NCBI GenBank assembly: GCA_025458755.1
Contig: JALORT010000172.1
Coordinates: forward strand, 1-5,515
Direction: 5' to 3'
Length of the DNA stretch: 5,515 nucleotides
From: Methylotetracoccus sp.
GTDB lineage: Bacteria; Pseudomonadota; Gammaproteobacteria; Methylococcales; Methylococcaceae
Both the position numbers and the translations under genes were made by a program. This document shows positions 1 to 5,515 of this stretch, piece after piece. Each line of letters opens with the position of its first letter. Position 1 is the first letter of the stretch. The notes below the pieces were generated by a model, which worked only from the letters and a program-made list of their open reading frames with translations, was not told where the DNA came from and did no database searches.

Positions 1-653
1 TGATGCATTTGAGCCGCTTTGCGGAAGAGTTGATTCTTTGGGCTTCGCCGCAGTTTTCGTTTGTCGAACTGCCGGACACATTCTGCACCGGCTCATCGAT
101 CATGCCGCAGAAAAAGAATCCGGATGTGCCGGAACTGGTCCGCGGCAAGTCGGGGCGTGTGTTCGGGCATCTGTTTGGTTTGCTGACGCTGATGAAGAGC
201 CAACCGCTGGCCTACAACAAGGATAATCAGGAGGACAAGGAGCCCTTGCTGGACACGGTCGACACCTTGAGAGACTGCCTGCGTGCCTTTGCCGGCATGA
301 TGCCCCATGTCAAAGCAAACCGGCGGGACATGTATCAAGCGGCCAGTAAGGGGTACGCGACGGCGACCGACTTGGCGGACTACCTGGTGCGCAAGGGCCT
401 GCCGTTCCGCGACGCCCATGAAGTGGTCGGCAAAGCGGTGCGCCAGGCGATCGAGACCAGACGCGACCTGTCGGACGTGCCGCTGTCCGAACTGCAGTCC
501 TTGTCGCCGTTGGTCGAGGAGGATGTCTTCAGCGTGTTGACGTTGGAGGGTTCGGTTGCCGCGCGCAAGCATTACGGCGGGACTGCGCCGGAACAAGTGC
601 TGCAGGCGGTCGCCGCAGCACGCCAGCACTTGGCGGGAGTGTTGGAGGCGTGA
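1..653 (+). CDS. argH: Argininosuccinate lyase, C-terminal part (5' end outside the window)
   Basis: ArgH catalyses the last step of arginine synthesis, splitting argininosuccinate into arginine and fumarate; it is a cytoplasmic homotetramer of the fumarase/aspartase superfamily. The visible part is about 216 codons in the frame whose codons begin at position 3, roughly the C-terminal half of a family usually near 460-475 residues. The superfamily signature [11 protein letters not shown] is at nt 90-122; this mobile loop carries the catalytic serine of the family. It is followed by the ArgH-typical stretches VRGKSGRV and [15 protein letters not shown] (about nt 144-248), then by the C-terminal helical domain with [17 protein letters not shown] (about nt 348-398). 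The frame is intact to the TGA at 651-653. The stop overlaps the GTG start of the next gene, which suggests one transcript and coupled translation. The identity is very secure; only the missing N-terminal half cannot be judged. Confidence 0.97.
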   Translation, partial: MHLSRFAEELILWASPQFSFVELPDTFCTGSSIMPQKKNPDVPELVRGKSGRVFGHLFGLLTLMKSQPLAYNKDNQEDKEPLLDTVDTLRDCLRAFAGMMPHVKANRRDMYQAASKGYATATDLADYLVRKGLPFRDAHEVVGKAVRQAIETRRDLSDVPLSELQSLSPLVEEDVFSVLTLEGSVAARKHYGGTAPEQVLQAVAAARQHLAGVLEA

Positions 654-1270
654 TCACCGATGAACGCGTCACGACGCTAATCGACCTGATGCGTCACGGC
701 GAACCCGTCGGCGGCAGTCGCTACCGCGGTCAGATCGATGACGCACTGAGCGAAACGGGTTGGTGCCAGATGCGGGCTGCCGTCGGCCGGGACTTCCCAT
801 GGGATGTGATCGTGACCTCGCCGCTGCTGCGATGCCGCGCGTTCGCTCAGGATCTCGCCGACCGCCACCGGATTCCGGTGGAAATCGAACCACGCTTGAA
901 AGAGCTAGGCTTCGGCGCATGGCAGGGGAAGACTGGTGAAGAAATCCGTACGCTCTACGATCCCGGCGTCCTGCAACGGTTCTACCGCGATCCGATGAAC
1001 AATCGCCCCGAAGATGCTGAAGGATTGGGGGATTTCCAAGAACGGGTGGTGGCGGCGTGGCGCGACACACTCGAACGCCATGCAGGAAAACACCTGCTGA
1101 TGATCTGCCATGCCGGCATCATTCGTCTGGTCATCGCCCACATTCTGGAAATACCGCTGGTGAATATGTTCCGCATCAAGGTCGGGCACGCACAAATCAC
1201 TCGCATCGAGTGTCTCGAGCAGGGGGACGAATTCTTGGGACAGTTGGTCTTCCATGGCGGCAGGCTCTGA
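650..1270 (+). CDS. Histidine phosphatase family protein, alpha-ribazole phosphatase (CobC)-like
   Basis: This 206-residue cytoplasmic protein belongs to the branch-1 histidine phosphatases (phosphoglycerate mutase-like fold). The motif RHGE is at residues 15-18, with His16 as the expected phospho-accepting nucleophile. TSPLLR at 56-61 supplies the second conserved arginine, ELGFGAWQG at 85-93 the likely acid/base glutamate (Glu85), and CHAGIIR at 153-159 the second catalytic histidine (His154). The N-terminal pattern LMRHGE...[13 protein letters not shown] resembles the alpha-ribazole-5'-phosphate phosphatases of Pseudomonas, which act late in cobalamin synthesis. No cobalamin gene is in the window, so the substrate is inferred and a general phosphomonoesterase remains possible. 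The start is GTG at 650, overlapping the argH TGA. A GGGAG at 635-639 lies 10 nt upstream; a nearer GGAGG at 644-648 is too close to serve this start. The only early in-frame ATG is codon 14, just before RHG, which would remove the first beta strand. Family is secure, substrate is not. Confidence 0.9.
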   Translation: MITDERVTTLIDLMRHGEPVGGSRYRGQIDDALSETGWCQMRAAVGRDFPWDVIVTSPLLRCRAFAQDLADRHRIPVEIEPRLKELGFGAWQGKTGEEIRTLYDPGVLQRFYRDPMNNRPEDAEGLGDFQERVVAAWRDTLERHAGKHLLMICHAGIIRLVIAHILEIPLVNMFRIKVGHAQITRIECLEQGDEFLGQLVFHGGRL

Positions 1271-1292
1271 ACCAATGGGCTTGGCGCCGCTT

Positions 1293-2600
1293 TCATGCCG
1301 ACGACGTGGGGTGCGGAATCGCCGAGACCAGAACCTTGTCGACACGGTTTCGGTCCATATCGACCACCTCGAAACGCCACCCCTCAAATTCGAAACAATC
1401 GGTCACCTTCGGCACGTTGCCGAGACGGAGCATCACGAAGCCGCCCACGGTATGAAAATTTCCGGATTGCTCCTCCGGTAACGTCGGCAGCCCGAACAGT
1501 TCTTTCATCCGGTCGCTGTCCAGCATGCCGTCAACCAACCAGGAGCCGTCCTCGCGCCGTACCGCCTGCGGCTCTTCATCGTCGGCTTCGGAAGGAATAT
1601 CGCCGACGATGGCTTCCAGAATATCGCTGAGCGATACCAGTCCATCCAGCTCCCCGTACTCGTCGACCACTAGAGCCGTGTGGAGATGGGATTTCTTGAA
1701 CTGCTCGAGCACCTGCATCAGCGACAGCGAATTCGGGACGAATAGTGCGGTGGTATTGAGCTGCAGCAGGTCGGCCTTCTCGCCGATCAGCATACGGTTG
1801 AGCAGGTCCTTCGTCTTGACGAAGCCGATGAGGTTGTCGAGCCCGTCGCGGCAAAGCGGGATGATCCAGTGCGGATGGTCGAGGATAGTCTGGCGGTTAC
1901 GTTCGAACGGCTTCTGGACGTCCAAAAAGACAATGTCCTTGCGCGGAGTCATGATCGCTCCGACCTTCCTGTCGTCCAAGCGAAGAATATTCTCCACCAG
2001 CTGCTGCTCCGTCCGTTCGAAGATACCCTCCATGGTGGCTTGTTCAAGCAGCAGTTTGATTTCTTCTTCGGTCACCGTTGGCCCATCCGGGCGCCTCGCG
2101 CCCAGCATCCGCAGAATCAGGTCCGTCGAAACGCTCAGCAGTTTCACCAACGGGAGCGCCAACACCGAGAGCAAGTGCATCGGGCGCGAAAAGAAGGCGG
2201 CAATGGGTTCCGGACGAAGCAGCGCGAGACGCTTCGGCACCAGTTCGCCGATGATCAGCGATACGTACGTAATCCCGATGACCATTACCGTCAGCGCGAT
2301 TTCGTGCGCATAGGGGGCGAGTTCGGGAACGGCGGCGAGACGGGTTTGCAGTTGATCGACAACGGCGCGTTCGCCTAATGCACCGCTGAGAATGCCGATC
2401 GAGGTGATCCCGACCTGGACCGTGGACAAGAAACGCGTTGGTTGCTCGGCAAGCTCCAGCGCTCTTATGGCCCCCTTGCTCCCTTGTTCCGCGCTCTGCC
2501 TAAGGCGCATTTTCCGCGCGGACACCAAGGCGATCTCCGCCATGGCGAACAGGCCATTCATCACGATCAGGAAAAAAATCAGGCCGAGATCAAACCACAT
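1293..2600 (-). CDS. CNNM/CBS/CorC_HlyC-domain membrane protein (HlyC/CorC family; YtfL/PaeA-like)
   Basis: This 435-residue inner-membrane protein has the classic three-part layout. A DUF21/CNNM transmembrane domain spans about residues 1-165, with hydrophobic segments near 4-24, 58-78, 100-120 and 135-158 and the conserved GELVPKRLAL at 118-127. A CBS pair spans about 205-335, with MTPR at 217-220 and the second-CBS hallmark VVDEYGELDGLVSLSDILE at 311-329. A C-terminal CorC_HlyC domain spans about 345-425, with DGSWLVDGML at 351-360 and FHTVGGFVM at 382-390. Relatives are called hemolysins or Mg2+/Co2+ efflux proteins; CNNM proteins are linked to Mg2+ transport, and YtfL (PaeA) to polyamine export in enterobacteria. 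Length and motif order resemble YtfL, so polyamine or cation efflux is an inference. CBS domains usually bind adenine nucleotides, suggesting energy-responsive gating. The ATG at 2598-2600 is preceded by GAAGG (2608-2612 on this strand) with a 7-nt spacer. It is convergent with the phosphatase gene and divergent from hppA. Confidence 0.93.
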   Translation of the reverse strand: MWFDLGLIFFLIVMNGLFAMAEIALVSARKMRLRQSAEQGSKGAIRALELAEQPTRFLSTVQVGITSIGILSGALGERAVVDQLQTRLAAVPELAPYAHEIALTVMVIGITYVSLIIGELVPKRLALLRPEPIAAFFSRPMHLLSVLALPLVKLLSVSTDLILRMLGARRPDGPTVTEEEIKLLLEQATMEGIFERTEQQLVENILRLDDRKVGAIMTPRKDIVFLDVQKPFERNRQTILDHPHWIIPLCRDGLDNLIGFVKTKDLLNRMLIGEKADLLQLNTTALFVPNSLSLMQVLEQFKKSHLHTALVVDEYGELDGLVSLSDILEAIVGDIPSEADDEEPQAVRREDGSWLVDGMLDSDRMKELFGLPTLPEEQSGNFHTVGGFVMLRLGNVPKVTDCFEFEGWRFEVVDMDRNRVDKVLVSAIPHPTSSA

Positions 2601-2781
2601 ACGATAGCCTTCGCGGCAGCTTGGTCGCGGCGTGCGGTGGTACGGGGGCGATCTCGCGTCGAACGGTCCGGGAGCGTCGCCATGCGATCCATCGGCACGC
2701 GTCTCGGTTTATAAGGAACGGGTGCAGAACAGAGGGAAATGAACAATCCCGGGAATATCCTGTAACGAAGGGCGAGGAGCG

Positions 2782-2787
2782 ATTATA
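2782..2787 (-). promoter_or_regulatory. Candidate -10 element for the CNNM gene
   Basis: Read on the minus strand this is a perfect TATAAT. With a 17-nt spacer the -35 position (2805-2810) reads TGGGCG, matching only three of six consensus bases. Transcription would begin near 2775 and give a leader of about 175 nt before the ATG at 2600. The orientation fits the CNNM gene, but the weak -35 means the site would need an activator or could be chance. Confidence 0.3.
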
Positions 2788-2807
2788 AGTCAGTGGAAGA
2801 AGTCCGC

Positions 2808-2851
2808 CCAGGGTCTTCATACGTGCGGGCCGTGACCTTCGGTGGCCCTGG
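2808..2851. repeat. Nested inverted repeats with alternative pairings
   Basis: CCAGGG at 2808-2813 can pair with CCCTGG at 2846-2851. Inside it, GGGCC at 2827-2831 can pair with GGCCC at 2844-2848. The two pairings share bases 2846-2848, so they exclude one another. The inner hairpin can add ACC/GGT (2835-2837 with 2841-2843) around a three-base loop. No T-tract follows on either strand, so it is not a standard intrinsic terminator. It may be leader structure, a protein-binding site or chance in GC-rich DNA. Confidence 0.35.
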
Positions 2852-2894
2852 TCATCCGGGGCGGGCGGGCAGCGGCTTGTGTGGTCTGAAGGTT

Positions 2895-2903
2895 TGGTAT
2901 ACC
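2895..2903 (+). promoter_or_regulatory. Weak extended -10-like candidate upstream of hppA
   Basis: The sequence TGGTATACC resembles an extended -10 (TGnTATAAT) with four of the six core bases. The core forms most of a perfect 8-bp palindrome GGTATACC (2896-2903), so it could instead be an operator half. The best upstream -35-like match, TTGTGT at 2877-2882, is only 15 nt away. If used, it would give an hppA leader of roughly 255 nt that includes the alternating hairpins at 3043-3080. The evidence is weak. Confidence 0.2.
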
Positions 2904-3042
2904 CTGCGGCGCGTCGTGGTGAATGCCCGGAATGGCTAATTGACCGTGCACTGCAGGCGACGTCTCAGCTGGATTGTGTTCAGGGGTCGTGGGCCGAAGG
3001 CTCACTCTGCATCAGGACGGTCGGGTTTGTTGCGCGGAATTT

Positions 3043-3080
3043 CCGTCAGCGACGGCCGGACGCCGTCGCGATGCGCGACG
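3043..3080 (+). promoter_or_regulatory. Alternating hairpins in the hppA leader (possible attenuator-like element)
   Basis: Four segments alternate in complementarity: CCGTC (3043-3047), GCGACGGC (3049-3056), GCCGTCGC (3062-3069, or shifted as CGTCGCG 3064-3070) and CGCGACG (3074-3080). Segments 2 and 3 form a perfect 8-bp GC-rich stem with a 5-nt loop. Alternatively, segments 1 and 2 pair over 5 bp with a 3-nt loop while segments 3 and 4 pair over 7 bp with a 3-nt loop. The two states exclude each other, as in attenuators. No U-tract follows, so control of translation, Rho access or RNA stability is more plausible than intrinsic termination. Function is inferred; only the pairing is seen. 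Confidence 0.4.
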
Positions 3081-3157
3081 ATAACCGGACCAGTCTCCAA
3101 TGGATCGCTTCACTTTCGGGATACACCCGTTCCATCTGGTCGATAATTACCAAATTC

Positions 3158-3162
3158 AGGAG
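3158..3162 (+). promoter_or_regulatory. Shine-Dalgarno AGGAG of hppA
   Basis: AGGAG lies 5 nt before the ATG at 3168 in an A-rich context, a strong site that decides for the longer protein. A second site, GAGGGG at 3198-3203, lies 6 nt before the in-frame ATG at 3210 (codon 15), so a shorter 697-residue form is also possible. Confidence 0.75.
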
Positions 3163-3167
3163 AAAAA

Positions 3168-5303
3168 ATGACCATGTCTCTTGTCGCCTGCGCAGAAGAG
3201 GGGCTGCAAATGGTGCTGGGCGACCGGCGAACGAGAAGGATAACCCTCGGGGGCTTGGTCCAGTTTGTTTTGATCGGATACGCGGTCGATTGGAGTACGG
3301 CGTTCGCGTTTTTCGCCGCTGTTTCGGCATTGGTTTTCGGCATTTTATCCATTAAGTGGATTCTCGCCCAGCCTGCCGGCAATCCACAGATGCTCGAGGT
3401 GGCCGCTGCCATCCAGCAGGGTGCGGAAGCGTACTTGAATCGGCAGTATCGAACCATCGCCGTGGTCGGCGGGGTTCTGTTCGTTCTGATCGGTTTCGCG
3501 TTGGGCTGGGCGGTCGCCATCGGGTTCGCGTTGGGCGCCGCACTCTCCGCGGCAGCCGGCTTCATCGGCATGGATATTTCAGTGCGGGCCAACGTGCGGA
3601 CGGCGCAGGCGGCCAGCCGCAGCATGAATGCTGCATTCACGGTGGCATTCCGCGGCGGCGCTATCACTGGGCTGCTGGTCGTTGGTTTCGGGCTACTGGG
3701 CGTCTCGGGTTATTACACGGTGCTGACGGGGTGGGGCGTGGACGATCCGCTGCACGCTTTGGTCGGTCTAGCCTTCGGCGGCTCGTTGATCTCGATTTTT
3801 GCGCGACTGGGCGGCGGCATCTTCACCAAGGGCGCGGATGTCGGGGCCGACTTGGTCGGTAAGGTGGAGGCCGGCATCCCCGAGGATGATCCCCGCAATC
3901 CTGCCGTCATCGCCGATAACGTGGGCGACAATGTGGGTGACTGCGCCGGCATGGCGGCGGACTTGTTTGAAACGTATGCGGTGACGATCGTGGCGACTAT
4001 GTTGTTGGGGGGCTTGCTCACCGAGGGTACTTCAGATGCGGTCGTGTACCCGTTGCTGCTGGGTGGAATCTCGATCTTCGCCTCGATTATCGGCACCTTC
4101 TTCGTCACGATTGTTCCGGGTAAGAAGATCATGAGCGGCCTCTACAAGGGGGTGATCGTATCCGGCGCGCTCTCGGCGTTGGCGTTTCTGCCGGTCACGC
4201 TGTTTACTTTCGGTTTCAGTACGACGCTCGGGGGAGTCGAGGCGTCCTCGCTGGGTCTGTACGGCTCCGCACTGATCGGCTTGCTGCTGACCGGCCTTAT
4301 GGTGGCGATTACGGAGTATTACACGGCGACCGAGGCCGCTCCTGTCCGCCATATCGCCTCCGCGTCAACCACGGGGCATGCAACCAACATCATCGCGGGG
4401 CTGGGTGTTTCCATGAAGTCGACCGCGCTGCCGGTGCTTGCGGTCTGCGCCAGTATTTGGGGTGCTCAGTCGATGGGCGGGTTGTACGGAATCGCGATTG
4501 CAGCCACCGCAATGCTGTCGATGACGGGTATGATCGTTGCCTTGGACGCCTACGGTCCGATCACCGACAACGCCGGCGGCATTGCCGAAATGGCCAACTT
4601 GCCGGAATCCGTTCGGGCGATCACGGATCCGCTGGATGCGGTCGGTAATACCACCAAAGCCGTCACCAAAGGGTACGCGATCGGTTCAGCCGGGCTGGCG
4701 GCTTTGGTGCTGTTCGCCGACTACACGCATGCGCTGGGGGGGCGCGTCTCGTTCGACTTGTCGAACTACAAGATCGTGATCGGCTTGTTCATCGGCGGGC
4801 TGATCCCCTACCTTTTCGGCGCCATGGCGATGGAAGCGGTCGGGCGCGCTGCCGGCGGGATCGTCACCGAAGTGCGGAGGCAGTTCCGAGAAATCCCCGG
4901 GATTATGGATTTCCGGGCTAAGCCGGATTACTCGAAAGCAGTGGATTTGCTGACCAAAGCGGCGATCAAGGAGATGATCGTTCCGTCCCTGCTGCCGGTG
5001 GCGGTGCCGATTCTGGTCGGTCTGTTGCTCGGCAAGGAAGCCCTCGGCGGAGTGCTGATCGGCGCCATCATTACCGGCCTGTTCGTCGCGATCTCGATGA
5101 CCACGGGTGGCGGCGCTTGGGACAACGCCAAGAAGTACATCGAAGACGGAAACTTCGGCGGCAAAGGTTCCCAGGCCCACAAGGCGGCAGTGACTGGGGA
5201 TACCGTCGGCGATCCGTACAAAGATACCGCCGGCCCCGCGATCAACCCGATGATCAAGATCATCAACATCGTGGCTCTGCTGATCGTTCCGCTGTTGTCC
5301 TGA
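3168..5303 (+). CDS. hppA: Membrane-bound proton-pumping pyrophosphatase, K+-independent type
   Basis: This integral membrane enzyme (711 residues, about 16 membrane helices expected) hydrolyses PPi to two phosphates and pumps H+ across the membrane as a homodimer. The substrate-binding core is intact: [15 protein letters not shown] at 220-234 (Lys221, Asp224, Asp228), [22 protein letters not shown] from 237, with Asp250, Asp254 and Asp258, and near the C-terminus WDNAKKYIE at 651-659 and [10 protein letters not shown] at 677-686. Gate residues Arg213, Asp265 and Lys697 are present. GNTTKAVT at 493-500 has Lys497 and Thr500, the pair that marks K+-independent H+-pumps (Ala and Gly in K+-dependent ones). 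The semi-conserved glutamate is in LFETY (Glu268), the position expected for that class. The first family-typical segment, [16 protein letters not shown], begins only at residue 57, leaving an N-terminal extension compared with usual 660-690-residue homologues. AGGAG supports ATG 3168. No pfp gene is adjacent in the window. Confidence 0.96.
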   Translation: MTMSLVACAEEGLQMVLGDRRTRRITLGGLVQFVLIGYAVDWSTAFAFFAAVSALVFGILSIKWILAQPAGNPQMLEVAAAIQQGAEAYLNRQYRTIAVVGGVLFVLIGFALGWAVAIGFALGAALSAAAGFIGMDISVRANVRTAQAASRSMNAAFTVAFRGGAITGLLVVGFGLLGVSGYYTVLTGWGVDDPLHALVGLAFGGSLISIFARLGGGIFTKGADVGADLVGKVEAGIPEDDPRNPAVIADNVGDNVGDCAGMAADLFETYAVTIVATMLLGGLLTEGTSDAVVYPLLLGGISIFASIIGTFFVTIVPGKKIMSGLYKGVIVSGALSALAFLPVTLFTFGFSTTLGGVEASSLGLYGSALIGLLLTGLMVAITEYYTATEAAPVRHIASASTTGHATNIIAGLGVSMKSTALPVLAVCASIWGAQSMGGLYGIAIAATAMLSMTGMIVALDAYGPITDNAGGIAEMANLPESVRAITDPLDAVGNTTKAVTKGYAIGSAGLAALVLFADYTHALGGRVSFDLSNYKIVIGLFIGGLIPYLFGAMAMEAVGRAAGGIVTEVRRQFREIPGIMDFRAKPDYSKAVDLLTKAAIKEMIVPSLLPVAVPILVGLLLGKEALGGVLIGAIITGLFVAISMTTGGGAWDNAKKYIEDGNFGGKGSQAHKAAVTGDTVGDPYKDTAGPAINPMIKIINIVALLIVPLLS

Positions 5304-5515
5304 TCCGATTCGGCCCTGCCGAGCGGCCGGCGGTGTGACAGCATAAGGGCCCCGGTAGCGCATCGTCCGGTCATGGTCAGAACCAGGCGTCAGCTCCGGC
5401 AGTCGGCAGGTGCTGCTGCGTGATACTCGGCGGGGCCAGAATCGGACCGCCGCGCGCTTGGCATGTCGGATGTTAGATGAGGCAGCCGCGACGGCCTGGT
5501 GATCAATGTTGGCCG
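5304..5515. other. Region downstream of hppA, no supported gene
   Basis: The last 212 nt carry no gene I can support; the plus-strand frames are short and the minus-strand open frame is arginine-rich without motifs. No T-tract terminator follows hppA. The strongest fold is CGGCGG (5428-5433) with CCGCCG (5447-5452), a 6-bp stem with a 13-nt loop and no T-run after it. Near the stop, TCGG/CCGA (5310-5313 with 5319-5322) gives only a 4-bp stem. Termination may be Rho-dependent or lie beyond the window. Confidence 0.6.

Larger units (their letters stand above)
2601..3167. other. Long divergent intergenic region (567 nt), no supported gene
   Basis: This spacer separates the starts of the CNNM gene (-) and the pyrophosphatase gene (+), so it must hold both promoters. 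Open frames exist on both strands, but their translations are arginine- and serine-rich, lack recognisable motifs and lack ribosome-binding sites, so I do not call a gene. Visible elements are an 8-bp palindrome TCCCGGGA (2747-2754), a nested inverted-repeat region (2808-2851), a G-rich run (2858-2869), a palindrome GGTATACC (2896-2903) and alternating complementary segments close to hppA (3043-3080). The length is unusual for a simple divergent promoter and leaves room for a long 5' leader or a small RNA. No known riboswitch class was recognised by eye. Confidence 0.75.

Noticed and set aside
1257..1290. Possible bidirectional terminator between the convergent phosphatase and CNNM genes
   Set aside because: Only GCGGC/GCCGC (1257-1261 with 1286-1290) and CCAA/TTGG (1272-1275 with 1281-1284) pair, with a large internal loop and no T-tract on either side.
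2590..2820. 76-codon minus-strand open frame overlapping the CNNM start
   Set aside because: No Shine-Dalgarno before its ATG, an arginine/proline/serine-rich translation with no motif, and an out-of-frame overlap with the CNNM gene that has a good ribosome-binding site.
2858..2875. G-quadruplex candidate
   Set aside because: Only three G-runs of three or more occur close together (2858-2861, 2863-2865, 2867-2869), and the fourth nearby is only GG (2874-2875), so at most a weak two-layer form is possible.
2879..3355. 158-codon plus-strand open frame starting with GTG in the spacer and running into hppA
   Set aside because: It overlaps hppA by 188 nt in another frame, its translation is basic and low in recognisable features, and no ribosome-binding site precedes it.
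5346..5425. tRNA-like beginning (GGGCCCCGGTAGCGC) downstream of hppA
   Set aside because: No T-loop GTTCRA motif, no anticodon arm and no matching acceptor strand at a suitable distance.
4686..5515. Long minus-strand open frame opposite the end of hppA and reaching the right edge
   Set aside because: It lies mostly antisense to clearly coding hppA, as expected from GC-rich codon bias. The part beyond hppA is arginine/serine-rich with no domain motif.

Overview
The window is a chromosomal housekeeping segment with moderately high GC content. The protein signatures point to a proteobacterium, most likely a gammaproteobacterium. This rests on the style of the ArgH C-terminal half, the Pseudomonas-like alpha-ribazole-phosphatase-type histidine phosphatase and the H+-pyrophosphatase. 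It is family resemblance judged by eye, not a database match. I see no insertion sequence, CRISPR array, tRNA, rRNA or phage gene.

Layout. (1) At 1-653 (+) is the C-terminal part of argininosuccinate lyase (ArgH), cut by the left edge. (2) At 650-1270 (+) is a histidine phosphatase of the CobC-like/alpha-ribazole phosphatase type. Its GTG start overlaps the argH stop, so the two are probably co-translated. (3) After a 22-nt convergent gap, 1293-2600 (-) encodes a four-part membrane protein (CNNM/DUF21, two CBS domains, CorC_HlyC domain) resembling the YtfL/PaeA branch. (4) A long divergent intergenic region (2601-3167) separates it from (5) a membrane-bound proton-pumping pyrophosphatase at 3168-5303 (+), with the residues expected of the K+-independent class. 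(6) The last 212 nt hold no gene I can support.

The genes do not form one pathway. ArgH completes arginine synthesis. The phosphatase is probably a small-molecule phosphomonoesterase. The CNNM protein probably handles cation or polyamine transport. The pyrophosphatase recovers energy from biosynthetic PPi as a proton gradient. The pyrophosphatase and CNNM genes diverge from the same intergenic region and may share regulatory DNA.

The parts worth a second look lie around the start of the pyrophosphatase gene. Its leader carries alternating complementary segments that can fold into mutually exclusive hairpins. Two Shine-Dalgarno/ATG pairs lie in frame, and the protein has an N-terminal extension with a cluster of rare codons. 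I found no convincing novel multi-gene system.
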